A stretch of 64,000 nucleotides of DNA from the NCBI GenBank assembly GCA_002327445.1, contig DCWA01000032.1, positions 72,087 through 136,086 on the forward strand. Reading direction: 5' to 3'. Of this stretch, positions 52,216 through 61,015 are shown one piece after another. Numbering within the stretch: the stretch's first letter is position 1; each line of letters opens with the position of its first letter. Under the pieces are notes generated by a model that saw nothing but the letters and a program-made list of their open reading frames with translations, did no database searches and had not been told where the DNA came from. The position numbers and the translations under genes are program-made. Origin of the DNA: Desulfobacteraceae bacterium UBA2174. Lineage in GTDB: Bacteria > Desulfobacterota > Desulfobacteria > Desulfobacterales > UBA2174.

Positions 52216-53208
52216 GTGTATCTGGCCAATATCAGCCCCCACACCCGCCCGTACTATGTCATCCGGGACAGCTACCGGGAAGGGGATCATCTGCTCAGCC
52301 GGGATCTTTGCGACCTCGGCCCTTACCCCGGGCGATACATCTGCTACCCGGGCGGCAACGCCTTCTACGTTGACGAGGGAATCGAAGCCCGCGTGCAGCG
52401 CAACGGCGGCCGGCCGGAAGGCAGCGACCTGGAGGACCTGTTCTGGGATTTCGTCAAGCCGGAGATCCGGCATGCCGTGGGGCATTTCCGCGACCGGTGC
52501 CGCGCCCCCAGAAAAGCGGCCCCGACGCCGGAGCGACCGGCCCATGACTTTGACCGGCGGCGCATGTACTACCTGCGGTGCGGCAAGATGGATCAGAGCC
52601 GGCTGGGACGGGTTCCCGAGCGACTCTTCCGCCCCCTGGCCGGCAAGTCCCGCGACGAGATCGAGCAGCTGTTCATCGGCATGGAAAATCAGCTGCGCAG
52701 CCACGAACGCAAGTCCTACCTGTTCACCGTCTTCGACCTGCAGCGCCATTTCAGCGAACATTTCGCCCGCACGACGCCCCAGTGGATCGACGGCACCAGG
52801 ATCGACGAATGCTTCGAGCAGGAACTGTGCGCGCTGCACGCGGACCCGATCTTCTGGGACGGGATGACGCCCGGATCCCGCCTGCACGCCTACCTGGCGC
52901 GCTACGCCATCATGTTCTTCGACAACAGCTTTTCCCGGGCCACCGTGCTGGAGCAGATGCTCAACGACTACATCAACCAGCACCGTCAGTTTTTCTGGCC
53001 CCGTTCCGCCAGGACCGTCAGCATCCGGGAAGCCAGTGAAGTCTTCGAGATTTCCAGCGACGCTCTCCAGAAGATGACCCGCTTGGAAATCACGCGCCAT
53101 TACCGGCGGTTGGCCCAACGCCTGCACCCGGACAAGGGCGGGAACCAGGACCGCTTTGTACACCTGACCGAAGTGTACCAGGGGCTCTTGCGAAAGGTGG
53201 GGCTCTGA
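52216..53208 (+). CDS. Protein with a C-terminal J domain
   Basis: 330 residues from the GTG at 52216 behind GAAGAGGAG. The last 60 residues form a J domain with the essential HPD (about 304-306, QRLHPDKGGNQDRF), which would stimulate an Hsp70. The first 270 residues match nothing I know: YYVIRDSYREGDHLLSRDLCDLGPYPGRYI suggests a small beta domain, then Arg-rich and helical segments. The zinc-finger and G/F regions of classical DnaJ are absent. The methyltransferase gene starts two bases after the stop. Confidence 0.8.
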   Translation: MYLANISPHTRPYYVIRDSYREGDHLLSRDLCDLGPYPGRYICYPGGNAFYVDEGIEARVQRNGGRPEGSDLEDLFWDFVKPEIRHAVGHFRDRCRAPRKAAPTPERPAHDFDRRRMYYLRCGKMDQSRLGRVPERLFRPLAGKSRDEIEQLFIGMENQLRSHERKSYLFTVFDLQRHFSEHFARTTPQWIDGTRIDECFEQELCALHADPIFWDGMTPGSRLHAYLARYAIMFFDNSFSRATVLEQMLNDYINQHRQFFWPRSARTVSIREASEVFEISSDALQKMTRLEITRHYRRLAQRLHPDKGGNQDRFVHLTEVYQGLLRKVGL

Positions 53209-53210
53209 CC

Positions 53211-53795
53211 ATGCCGATCAACCGTCACTTCGACCTTCTGGCCTATTTCTACGAACGCCTGATGCCCGCGGCCGACGCGGTGCAGTTTGCCCGTCTGCTG
53301 TCGCTTCCGAGTACCGGCGTCCTGCTGGACGCCGGCGGCGGGACCGGCCGGGTCTCGGCACGCCTCAAACCTCAGGTCGATGGGGTTGTCGTCTGCGACC
53401 TGTCCCTGCCCATGCTCCAGCAGAGCAAACGCCACCGCGGACTGGCGGCGGTGCAGGCCCGCGGCCACCAGCTCCCCTTTGCCGATCAGGCGTTTCAACG
53501 CATACTGGTGGTGGACGCCGTCCATCATTTCCAATCTCCTCGCCGGGTCCTGGCCGAATTGATGCGGGTGATCGCTGCGGGGGGCCGGATGGTGATCGAG
53601 GAGCCGGATATCGGACGCTGGCCGGTGCGCTTGCTGGCCCTGGCCGAACGGCTGGCCCTGATGGACAGCCATTTCTTGCCTCCCGCCGACATCGCCGCCA
53701 CCCTCTCAGCGCTCGGCGGACGGGTCCGCCTGGAGGATGACGGATGCTGGCGAACCTGGATTGTCGTTGACAAACAGGATCCAGGTGAGGCATAA
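53211..53795 (+). CDS. Class I SAM-dependent methyltransferase
   Basis: 194 residues. Motif I LLDAGGGTGRVSARL, motif II VVCDLSLPML, HQLPFADQAFQRILVVDAVHHF and the post-motif GGRMVIEEPDIGRWP are of the UbiE/COQ5-like type. Acceptor unknown. It follows the J-domain gene by two bases. Confidence 0.88.
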   Translation: MPINRHFDLLAYFYERLMPAADAVQFARLLSLPSTGVLLDAGGGTGRVSARLKPQVDGVVVCDLSLPMLQQSKRHRGLAAVQARGHQLPFADQAFQRILVVDAVHHFQSPRRVLAELMRVIAAGGRMVIEEPDIGRWPVRLLALAERLALMDSHFLPPADIAATLSALGGRVRLEDDGCWRTWIVVDKQDPGEA

Positions 53796-53863
53796 AATTA
53801 TGCTTCTTTGGACGCTGGACGTCCTCTGAAAACCATCCATTGCCCATCGGAGCCGCAACTTTC

Positions 53864-54364
53864 ATGTCCACCGAGTTCGATGCCTGTCCCTGCGGCAGCG
53901 GCCGCGAATACGCCAAGTGCTGCCAACCGTTGATCGACGGCGCCAAGACCGCCGATACCGCCGAAGCCCTCCTGCGTTCGCGTTTCAGCGCTTACGCCCG
54001 GCAGCAGGTCGATTACATCCTGGACACGGTGGCGCCAGGCCAGCGACACCAACACGAACCCGACGCCATCCGGAATTGGGCAAGCAGCGCCACTTGGCAC
54101 CGGCTGGAAATCCTCAACGTCGAGGGGGGCAGTCCGGCGGACGAAGACGGTCAAATCGAATTCATCGCCCACTATACCGAAAAACAGGTCCGCAAGCGGC
54201 ACCACGAACTGGCCCATTTTCAGAAGATCGACAGCCGATGGTATTTTTACGACGGCAGCGCCCCCAAGATTCTCCAGTACGTCCGCGAAGCGCCCAAGGT
54301 CGGCCGCAACGCCCCCTGCCCCTGCGGCAGCGGCCTGAAGTACAAGCGCTGCTGCCGCAAATAG
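53864..54364 (+). CDS. YchJ-family protein with two SEC-C motifs
   Basis: 166 residues from the ATG at 53864. The N-terminal CPCGSGREYAKCC and C-terminal CPCGSGLKYKRCC are SEC-C zinc modules flanking the YchJ middle domain (ADTAEALLRSRFSAYARQQVDYIL; WHRLEILNVEGG). Function unknown; SEC-C modules bind zinc and sometimes ribosomes or SecB. Confidence 0.9.
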   Translation: MSTEFDACPCGSGREYAKCCQPLIDGAKTADTAEALLRSRFSAYARQQVDYILDTVAPGQRHQHEPDAIRNWASSATWHRLEILNVEGGSPADEDGQIEFIAHYTEKQVRKRHHELAHFQKIDSRWYFYDGSAPKILQYVREAPKVGRNAPCPCGSGLKYKRCCRK

Positions 54365-54394
54365 AATCTGAAATTTCGTATCTCAAATTCGAGT
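54362..54394. repeat. Short GAAATTT/CTCAAATTCGAG spacer words
   Basis: The YchJ-YgiQ spacer holds ATCTGAAATTTCGTATCTCA-type words related to those at 22888 and 42480. Confidence 0.4.
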
Positions 54395-54400
54395 TTATCC

Positions 54401-56083
54401 ATGTTCCTGCCCACCACGCGTGAGGAGTGCCAGCATCTCGGCTGGTCTTCCCTTGACGTGATTCTCGTCACCGGCGACGCCTACATCGACAGCCCCCTGG
54501 TGGGCGTCGCGGTGATCGGCAACGTCCTGGCGGCGGCCGGTTTTCGCGTCGGCCTCATCTCCCAGCCCCGGGTGGACGCAGAGATCGACATCGCTCGCCT
54601 CGGCGTGCCGGAACTCTTCTGGGGTGTCACCGGCGGCGCCGTGGACTCCATGGTCGCCAACCATACGGCCGGCATGCGGCCCCGGCGGCGGGACGACTTT
54701 ACCGCCGGCGGCGTCAACAACCGCCGCCCGGATCGGGCCGTGATCGTCTACGCCAACCTCATTCGTCGCTTCACCCACCCCGCCCGGCCCATCGTTCTTG
54801 GCGGCATCGAGGCCAGCCTGAGGCGCATCAGCCACTACGACGCCTGGAGCGACCGGGTGCGGCGCTCGATTCTCTTCGACGCCAAGGCCGATTACCTCGT
54901 CTACGGCATGGGCGAAACCACGGCTCTCGCCCTGGCCCGGCGCCTGGCCGCGAATCTCCCGGTCATCGACCTGCCGGGGCTCTGCTACATCGCCCAACAG
55001 GCGCCGGAGGGATACCGCCGCCTGCCGGATCACCAAGCGGTAGTCGAAGATGGCGCCGCCTTCGGCGAAATGTTCGTCCAGTTCACCCGCCACAGCCAGA
55101 CGCCCGAGGGCGCCGGTCTCTGCCAGCGCCAGGACACCCGCTTCCTCGTCCAAAATCCGCCGCCGACCATGACCGCGGCGGAACTGGATGCCATCCATGA
55201 CCTGGACTATTGCCGCGCCGCCCATCCGGCCGATCTGGCCCGAGGGCCGGTGCGGGCCCTGGACACCATCGCTTTTTCCCTCGTCAGCCACCGGGGCTGT
55301 TTCGGCGGGTGCGCCTTCTGCGCCATCTGCGCCCACCAGGGGCGCACCGTGGTCAGCCGCAGCAGCGCCTCGCTGGTGGAAGAAGCCCGCCGTATCGCCC
55401 GGCATCCGCGCTTCCGCGGCACCATCGCCGACGTCGGCGGACCGACGGCCAACATGTACGCCATGGGCTGCACCCGCAAGGCGACTGCCCCCCCGTGCCG
55501 ACGGGCCAGTTGCCTCTACCCGGAAGTGTGCCCGCACCTGGACCGGGACCACGCACCGCAAATCGCGCTCCTGGATCGCCTGTCCGCCACCGGCGCCATC
55601 CGTCATGTCTACGTTGCCTCCGGAATCCGCCACGACCTCGTGCTGGCCGACCGTCGCAGCGGCGGTGCGTATCTGAAGCATCTGGTGCGCCGGCACACCT
55701 CCGGGCAGCTCAAGGTGGCCCCCGAGCACGTGGTTCCCGAGGTGCTCCGGGTCATGGGCAAGCCCGGTCCCGAAGTTCTGGAGGAATTCACCGCCCGATT
55801 CCAGGAAGCGGCAGCCGAAAGCAGCCCCAAAAAATTCCTGACCTACTATTTCATGGCCGCTCACCCCTCCTGCCGCCACGAACACATGGTAGCCCTCGGC
55901 GCCTTCGCCCGGCGCCGCCTGCACCTGCGGCCGGAGCAAATCCAGATTTTCACGCCCACCCCTTCCACCCGCTCAACGGCAATCTTCCACACCGGAAAAG
56001 ATCCCTTCACCGGGGAACCGGTCTTCGTGGAGCGGTGCCTGGCGGCCCGGGTGGCGCAAAAAGCGGCTGTTTTGAAACCTTAA
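54401..56083 (+). CDS. YgiQ-family radical SAM protein
   Basis: 560 residues. SHRGCFGGCAFCAI provides the CxxxCxxC cysteines for the radical-SAM 4Fe-4S cluster (about residues 305-312). The N-terminal DVILVTGDAYIDSP and GVTGGAVDSMVANHT, the middle IVLGGIEASLRRISHYDAW and the C-terminal SGQLKVAPEHV are YgiQ hallmarks. Reaction unknown. No ribosome site stronger than a distant purine tract. Confidence 0.92.
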   Translation: MFLPTTREECQHLGWSSLDVILVTGDAYIDSPLVGVAVIGNVLAAAGFRVGLISQPRVDAEIDIARLGVPELFWGVTGGAVDSMVANHTAGMRPRRRDDFTAGGVNNRRPDRAVIVYANLIRRFTHPARPIVLGGIEASLRRISHYDAWSDRVRRSILFDAKADYLVYGMGETTALALARRLAANLPVIDLPGLCYIAQQAPEGYRRLPDHQAVVEDGAAFGEMFVQFTRHSQTPEGAGLCQRQDTRFLVQNPPPTMTAAELDAIHDLDYCRAAHPADLARGPVRALDTIAFSLVSHRGCFGGCAFCAICAHQGRTVVSRSSASLVEEARRIARHPRFRGTIADVGGPTANMYAMGCTRKATAPPCRRASCLYPEVCPHLDRDHAPQIALLDRLSATGAIRHVYVASGIRHDLVLADRRSGGAYLKHLVRRHTSGQLKVAPEHVVPEVLRVMGKPGPEVLEEFTARFQEAAAESSPKKFLTYYFMAAHPSCRHEHMVALGAFARRRLHLRPEQIQIFTPTPSTRSTAIFHTGKDPFTGEPVFVERCLAARVAQKAAVLKP

Positions 56084-56152
56084 ACTTGAAACTTCCAAAC
56101 TTGAATCTCACGCTCCGCAACCGATCACTGACAACCATTAACCGATAATCGA
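56081..56152. repeat. Iterated AAACTTGAAACTTCC words
   Basis: TTAAACTTGAAACTTCCAAACTTGAATCTC-type words with a period near 7-8, then ACAACCATTAACCGATAATCG, which echoes the TTATCGG words at 27691. It fills the spacer before the RlmL-like gene. Confidence 0.6.
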
Positions 56153-56165
56153 CCACCTCGACCCC

Positions 56166-57305
56166 ATGTTCGTCTATCAACAGCAAAACCGCTACTTTGC
56201 CCAGGTCAATCCCGGTCTGGTGGAAATCGCCGAAACCGAGCTGATCAGCCTCGGTGCCCGCCACCCAAGCTGCACCGGCGGCGGAGTGGCGTTCGAGGCG
56301 GATCAGGAAAGCCTCTACCGGATCAACTACCAGGCCCGCCTCGTCTCCCGTGTCCTCGCGCCCCTTGCCGTGTTCGACTGCCACGGTCCCGACGACCTGT
56401 ACCACGGTGCCAAGGCCATCGCCTGGGAACGGATTTTCTCGCCGGGCCACACTTTTGCCGTTTTCGCCAACGTGCGCAGTCAAACCCTGCGCCACTCGGG
56501 TTATGCCGCCCTGCGGGTCAAGGATGCCGTGGCGGACCGCTTCCGTGAACGTTTCGACCGCCGCCCCAACGTGGATCCCAAAACGCCAGACCTGTGGATC
56601 GCCCTCCACCTGGATGCCGATCGGGCCACTGTGAGCCTGGAGACTTCCGGTGGCTCCCTTCACCGGCGTGGTTACCGGCGCCAGACGGTGGAAGCACCGA
56701 TCCAGGAAACCCTGGCCGCCGCCATGGTGTACTGGTCCCAGTGGCAAGCCGACCGGCCGCTGGTGGATCCGATGTGCGGCAGCGGAACCCTCCTCTGCGA
56801 AGCCCTGATGACCGCCTGCCAAATCCCCGCCGGCTACCTGCGCCAACGGTTCGGTTTTGCATTCCTGCCCGATTATGATAACAGGCGGTGGACCGCGACA
56901 AAGCGACGCGCCGACGGGCAGATGCGCGCCCTCCCGGCGGGCCTGATGCGAGGGGGCGATCTGGCGGCCCAGGCCGTAAAAGCGGCTCGCGCCAACCTGG
57001 CGTGCCTGCCCCACGGTGCCGCAGTGGACGTGCGGTGTTGCGATTACCAGGCGTGGAAAGATCTTGAAGGCGCCGTGATCCTGTGCAATCCCCCTTACGG
57101 GCTCCGACTGGCGCCCGATGCGGACCTGGCCGCCTGGTATGCGCGGTTAGGGGATTTTCTCAAGCATCGGTGCCGGGGTGCCACGGCGTTGATCTATTTC
57201 GGCCGGCGCGAGCACCTGAAGCACATCGGTCTGCGCCCCAAGTGGAGAAAGCCGCTGCCCAGCGGCGGCCTGGATGGCCGGCTGGCGCGTTTTGACATGT
57301 ACTGA
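56166..57305 (+). CDS. RlmL/TrmN-type RNA guanine-N2 methyltransferase
   Basis: 379 residues. N-terminal THUMP-containing part (about 5-165; FAQVNPGLVEIAETELISLGA, SLHRRGYRR) and a Rossmann methyltransferase with DPMCGSGTLLCEALM (SAM loop) and ILCNPPYGLRL (catalytic NPPY). This matches the COG0116 family that makes m2G2445 in 23S rRNA; it lacks the RlmK half of the fused E. coli protein. The target could also be tRNA. Confidence 0.9.
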   Translation: MFVYQQQNRYFAQVNPGLVEIAETELISLGARHPSCTGGGVAFEADQESLYRINYQARLVSRVLAPLAVFDCHGPDDLYHGAKAIAWERIFSPGHTFAVFANVRSQTLRHSGYAALRVKDAVADRFRERFDRRPNVDPKTPDLWIALHLDADRATVSLETSGGSLHRRGYRRQTVEAPIQETLAAAMVYWSQWQADRPLVDPMCGSGTLLCEALMTACQIPAGYLRQRFGFAFLPDYDNRRWTATKRRADGQMRALPAGLMRGGDLAAQAVKAARANLACLPHGAAVDVRCCDYQAWKDLEGAVILCNPPYGLRLAPDADLAAWYARLGDFLKHRCRGATALIYFGRREHLKHIGLRPKWRKPLPSGGLDGRLARFDMY

Positions 57306-57315
57306 ACGGTGCCGA

Positions 57316-57834
57316 ATGGATCCTTGGCAAAAGACAACCGTCATGGAACGCCCTGCGCCTGCGGACGAAAACGGCAAGCCGACCCGAATCGGCATCATTT
57401 CCGATACCCATGGCGAGGTGCCGGCAAGAGCGGTTTCGGTGCTGGAAGAGGTTTCACTGATCATCCATGCCGGGGATCTGGACACCGCCGAGGTGCTGGA
57501 CCGTCTGCGCCGTATCGGGCCAACGCTGGCCGTGCGCGGCAACATGGACCGCGGCCCCTGGGCGGGTCGCCTGCCGGTGTCGGACATCATCGAGATCGGC
57601 AATGTCCGTATCCATGTCCGTCACATTCTGGCGGACATCGACCTGGACCCCGCGGCGGCCGGCATCGATATGGTGATCAGCGGCCACACCCATCGTTTCG
57701 AGGAAATTCGCAAAAACGGGGTGGTTTACCTCAACCCGGGCAGCGCCCGGCTGCCGCGCAGCGACAGCTCGACCTCGATGGCGGTGCTCACCGTGACCGG
57801 AAGCCGGATCGCCATTGAACGTGTGGACATCTGA
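57316..57834 (+). CDS. YfcE/MJ0936-family metallophosphoesterase
   Basis: 172 residues if started at the ATG at 57316; ATG 57343 is equally possible since neither has a good ribosome site. All motifs of the calcineurin-like fold are present: IISDTHGEVP (DxH), IIHAGDLD (GD), VRGNMDRG (GN), HVRHILAD and ISGHTHRFEE (GHTH), ending LNPGSA. Dimetal phosphodiesterase of unknown physiological substrate. H in the usual HGH is HVRH here. Confidence 0.9.
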   Translation: MDPWQKTTVMERPAPADENGKPTRIGIISDTHGEVPARAVSVLEEVSLIIHAGDLDTAEVLDRLRRIGPTLAVRGNMDRGPWAGRLPVSDIIEIGNVRIHVRHILADIDLDPAAAGIDMVISGHTHRFEEIRKNGVVYLNPGSARLPRSDSSTSMAVLTVTGSRIAIERVDI

Positions 57835-57879
57835 AACAACCGATTTTTGGCAATCGTTCCGATGAACAGGAGGAGATAG

Positions 57880-59286
57880 ATGGGGGGACTTTTCGGCGTA
57901 GTCGCCAAGCAGGACTGCGTCAACGACGTTTTTTACGGCACCGACTACCACTCGCACCTCGGCACCCGGCGCGGCGGCATGGCCTTCACCCAAGGCCGGG
58001 GCTTCACCCGCTCGATTCACAGCATCGAAAACAACTATTTCCGCACCAAGTTCGAGTCGGATCTGGAAAAATTCAAGGGGCACATGGGCATCGGGGTCAT
58101 CAGTGACACCGACGCTCAGCCGTTGGTCATCGGCTCGCACCTGGGCCCCTTCGCCCTGGTCACCGTCGCCAAGATCAACAACTTGGCCGAACTGGCGGGC
58201 AAGGCATTCTCCCGGCGGGTGCATTTCACCGAAACCGCCGGCGGCGCGCCGACCCCGACCGAGGTGGTGGCCATGCTCATCACCCAGCAAGATAGCTTCG
58301 AGGCCGGCATCGCCTATGCACAGGAGCAGATTCGCGGCAGTTGCACCCTGTTGGTGCTTACCGAAAAGGGAATCTACGCGGCCCGCGACCGGCTGGGACG
58401 CACGCCCCTGATCCTTGGCAGGCGCAACGGGTCCCTGGCGGTCAGCTCGGAGACGGCCGCCTTCCCCAACCTCGGTTTCGAGGCCAGCCGCGACCTGGGG
58501 CCGGGAGAAATCGTCTTCATCGACCCGGACGGGGAGGAGGTACGGCGCCCGCCCGGAGAGCGGATGCAGATCTGCACCTTCCTGTGGGTCTACTATGGAT
58601 ACCCGGCTTCCAGTTATGAGGGGATCAACGTGGAGACCGTGCGCTATCGCTGCGGTGGCCACCTGGCGGCCCGGGATTCGGTCACCCCGGATGCCGTGGC
58701 GGGCATTCCGGATTCAGGCATCGGCCACGCCCTGGGGTATGCCCGGGCCAAGCCGGTGCCCTACGTTCGCCCCTTTGTCAAGTACACTCCCACCTGGCCG
58801 CGCAGCTTCATGCCCCAGGTTCAGTCGCTGCGCGATCTGGTGGCCCGGATGAAACTGATTCCGATCCGCGCCTTGATCGAAAACCAGCGACTGCTGTTCT
58901 GCGACGACTCCATCGTGCGCGGTACCCAACTCAAGGACACGGTGCAGCTGCTCTACGGTGCCGGGGCAAAGGAAGTTCACATGCGCATCGCCTGCCCCAG
59001 CCTGATTTATCCTTGCGAATTTCTGAACTTTTCAACATCACGCTCCACTCTGGACCTTGCCGGTCGCAAGGCCATCGCATCCCTGGAGCCGGAAGACGGG
59101 GATCGGCACCTGGCCGAATACGCCACGGCCGGCTCGGAGCGGCAGCGCGCCATGGTGGAATCCATTCGCCGCCACCTGCACCTCACCTCCCTGGCCTACC
59201 AGGACATGGATCGTCTGGTGGCGGCAGTGGGATTGCCCAAGGAAAGGCTCTGCACCCATTGCTGGGACGGCAGCAGCTCCGGATGA
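57880..59286 (+). CDS. PurF-like amidophosphoribosyltransferase without the glutaminase Cys
   Basis: 468 residues from ATG behind AGGAGGAG. Canonical PurF begins MCGIFG, with Cys2 as the glutaminase nucleophile after processing; here it begins MGGLFGVVAK. The HRGQ and NGNL glutamine-site motifs are also lost (LGTRRGGMAF; KINNLAE). By contrast the PRTase half is intact: LLFCDDSIVRGTQLKD (339-352) binds PRPP, and the Fe-S ligands of the B. subtilis type remain (C232, C379, C458, C461). It may use free ammonia, receive it from a partner, or be a paralogue. Confidence 0.85.
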   Translation: MGGLFGVVAKQDCVNDVFYGTDYHSHLGTRRGGMAFTQGRGFTRSIHSIENNYFRTKFESDLEKFKGHMGIGVISDTDAQPLVIGSHLGPFALVTVAKINNLAELAGKAFSRRVHFTETAGGAPTPTEVVAMLITQQDSFEAGIAYAQEQIRGSCTLLVLTEKGIYAARDRLGRTPLILGRRNGSLAVSSETAAFPNLGFEASRDLGPGEIVFIDPDGEEVRRPPGERMQICTFLWVYYGYPASSYEGINVETVRYRCGGHLAARDSVTPDAVAGIPDSGIGHALGYARAKPVPYVRPFVKYTPTWPRSFMPQVQSLRDLVARMKLIPIRALIENQRLLFCDDSIVRGTQLKDTVQLLYGAGAKEVHMRIACPSLIYPCEFLNFSTSRSTLDLAGRKAIASLEPEDGDRHLAEYATAGSERQRAMVESIRRHLHLTSLAYQDMDRLVAAVGLPKERLCTHCWDGSSSG

Positions 59287-59336
59287 AGCAAGGCAGCGCT
59301 TCGAAATCGAACAGGCAACCGTTTCGATCAAAAAAA

Positions 59337-59366
59337 GGCAGCGCCCCGAAGGGTGCTGCCTTTTTT
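59337..59366 (+). terminator. Strong terminator after the PurF-like gene
   Basis: A 10-bp stem, GGCAGCGCCC (59337-59346) with GGGTGCTGCC (59351-59360, one G-T pair), and a CGAA tetraloop, followed by six T. Seven A precede it, so it could also terminate leftward transcription of the Flp gene. Confidence 0.9.
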
Positions 59367-59427
59367 GATGCGCTATATGTCTGCCTGCCTCAAACGCAGC
59401 TACAAGGCATTGGCATTTTTGATGATC

Positions 59428-59607
59428 TTACTTCAGGACCGCCGAGGTGGCATTGATGTAACTGGCGCTTGCGTTGTCTCCGAGCACGACAATCGGGGTG
59501 ATGATCGCAACCGTGATCAGCGCCAGAATCATGGCGTACTCCATCAATTCTCTCTCTTTTTCCTTGATCAACTGGATCAGCCTTTTCCATTTGCACCTCC
59601 TCTTCAT
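59428..59607 (-). pseudogene. Flp-type (type IVb) pilin, probably frameshifted near the start
   Basis: On the minus strand the pilin reads KRLIQLIKEKERELMEYAMI followed by LALITVAIITPIVVLGD, with the hydrophobic Flp helix and the Glu-Tyr of the prepilin site. The ATG spaced correctly behind AAGAGGAGG (59590) is one base out of phase: removing one G after ATGGAAAAG would give MEKLIQLIKEKE. An in-phase ATG at 59607 (MKRRCKWKRL) exists but has no ribosome site. So either a +1 frameshift disables it or translation uses the poor start. No tad genes in the window. Confidence 0.6.
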
Positions 59608-60168
59608 TCATCAGAAACAACTGCTTCGGAAGTTGCGGCAATTTTATCATCCACTTTTTTTGCTCTCTCTAAAATGGCGGATCAACATCCAACTAACAAT
59701 CTTCGCGCCAATGTCTCCAGGTGGGCTGATTTTATTGTAGTTACTTGATATCTTTAATTATCTTATTTTTTTGGACCAATTCGCCACTCTAAAGGCTGAC
59801 AAATTTTGTCATATCCGGTGCCAAAAAATGGTTTGGGAACCGAGACACCTCTGCTTGTCCTGCTTGCTGTAAAAGCAGCCCCGTTCGCTGTGGAAAAGGC
59901 TTTTCCTGAACTTCAGAAGCCAAACGCCGAACGCGCAGACCGAAGGCCGTCCGAACAAGAACGGCATATCTTGAAGGAAAAACAGGGGGGATTGAACGGA
60001 AAATGGACAGGGCGGTGCCGGCCGAAGCGCCCTACAGGCTCAGTTGCCTGATCATCCGTTCGTTTCAGGACGTTCGGCCAGCGACCGCCGGCAAGGCCGC
60101 CGGTTGAGAAAACCGCTTTCTCGCCGGGTCAAATGGGGGTGTCCTCTCGGCCAGCCCGGCGGGTGTTC
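59608..60168. other. 560-base spacer, no credible gene
   Basis: Holds a possible sigma-54 site upstream of the pilin and AT-rich sequence to about 59815. An 81-codon frame (59806-60051) is Lys/Arg/Glu-rich with no ribosome site or family resemblance, so I do not call it. GC-rich direct CCGCCGG words lie near 60090-60110. Confidence 0.5.
59695..59711 (-). promoter_or_regulatory. Possible sigma-54 (-24/-12) promoter of the Flp pilin
   Basis: On the minus strand TTGGCGCGAAGATTGTT fits TTGGCACGN4TTGCW with two mismatches, about 100 bases before the pilin start. Weak alone. Confidence 0.3.
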
Positions 60169-60591
60169 TCATTTCACCATCAACACGGGACAGGGAGAAA
60201 AAATGCCCACCTTGTAGCTGATGGTGCCCAGGCCCTCGGGAACTTTTTGCGGATCGATCTTGTGGGAGCCGAGAACGATCAGGTCCACCTGGTGGTCAGT
60301 GACGAAGCGAATGATCCCGGGCACCCGTTTGTCGAACAGGATGGCGGTCTGTACCGCAGACGCGTCGGGTCCCAAGGACTGGACGAACTTTTGCATCTTC
60401 TTTTCCACCTGCTTGCGCAATTTATCGTAGAAATCGGCGAACTCTTCGTATTCCGCGTCTTCGATCGTCTCGATGATGTGCAGCAAGGTGACCTTGGCCT
60501 CTTTTTGCAGCCTTGCCAATTGCAGCGCCAGCGTGGCCGCATGCAGGCTTTTCTCTGTAAAATCGGATGGAACCAGGATATTTCGGAACAT
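60169..60591 (-). CDS. Universal stress protein (UspA family)
   Basis: 140 residues from the ATG at 60591 (GGAGG upstream). MFRNILVPSDFTEKS is the Usp start with the ATP-proximal Asp; VTLLHIIETIED and the C-terminal DLIVLGSHKI...GTISYKVGIFSPCPVLMVK fit the fold, though the GxxxGS/T ATP loop is altered (GSHKIDPQKVPEGLGTIS). The longer in-frame start at 60735 is not supported. Confidence 0.92.
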   Translation of the reverse strand: MFRNILVPSDFTEKSLHAATLALQLARLQKEAKVTLLHIIETIEDAEYEEFADFYDKLRKQVEKKMQKFVQSLGPDASAVQTAILFDKRVPGIIRFVTDHQVDLIVLGSHKIDPQKVPEGLGTISYKVGIFSPCPVLMVK

Positions 60592-61015
60592 GGAAATCAA
60601 CCTCCATTGATACGGTTCTGGCCATTCACGCAAGCCTCGGGGCTTTGTCTCCGCGAATCTTTCTCTCCTCCAGCCCCCCGGTGATGCTTTTGACCCCTTT
60701 TGAAAATCTCCACCAGCGGATGGCCCTTCCCGCATGCCACGGGATTCATGCGACTGTCAAGTTCCACCCGTCAGCCCGGCCGCGGAACCGCCGGCAGACC
60801 GTGGCCGTGTGGGCTCTTGCCCGTGTCCGGGACAAACGGCCAAGCGTTATCGATCTTGTCGTCTGGCAGGACGGGGACTCGCTTGCCGTCCTGCCATTCC
60901 TTCTTGCAAAACAGGGAGCCCAGGATATAGATTGCCTTGTAGCTCTTTTTAGACCGTGAAATTTGCCGTTCAGGTCGTGTATACTCAATGGGAAATGGCG
61001 CAAAAGCGGGATGCC
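60592..61015. other. Spacer with no recognisable feature
   Basis: 424 bases between the stress-protein start and a doubtful small membrane ORF. All open frames are short and Arg/Pro-biased. TATACT at 60980-60985 looks like a -10 but has no matching -35. Confidence 0.4.

Noticed and set aside
59806..60051. 81-codon frame in the spacer before the stress protein
   Set aside because: No ribosome site, biased composition, no family resemblance.
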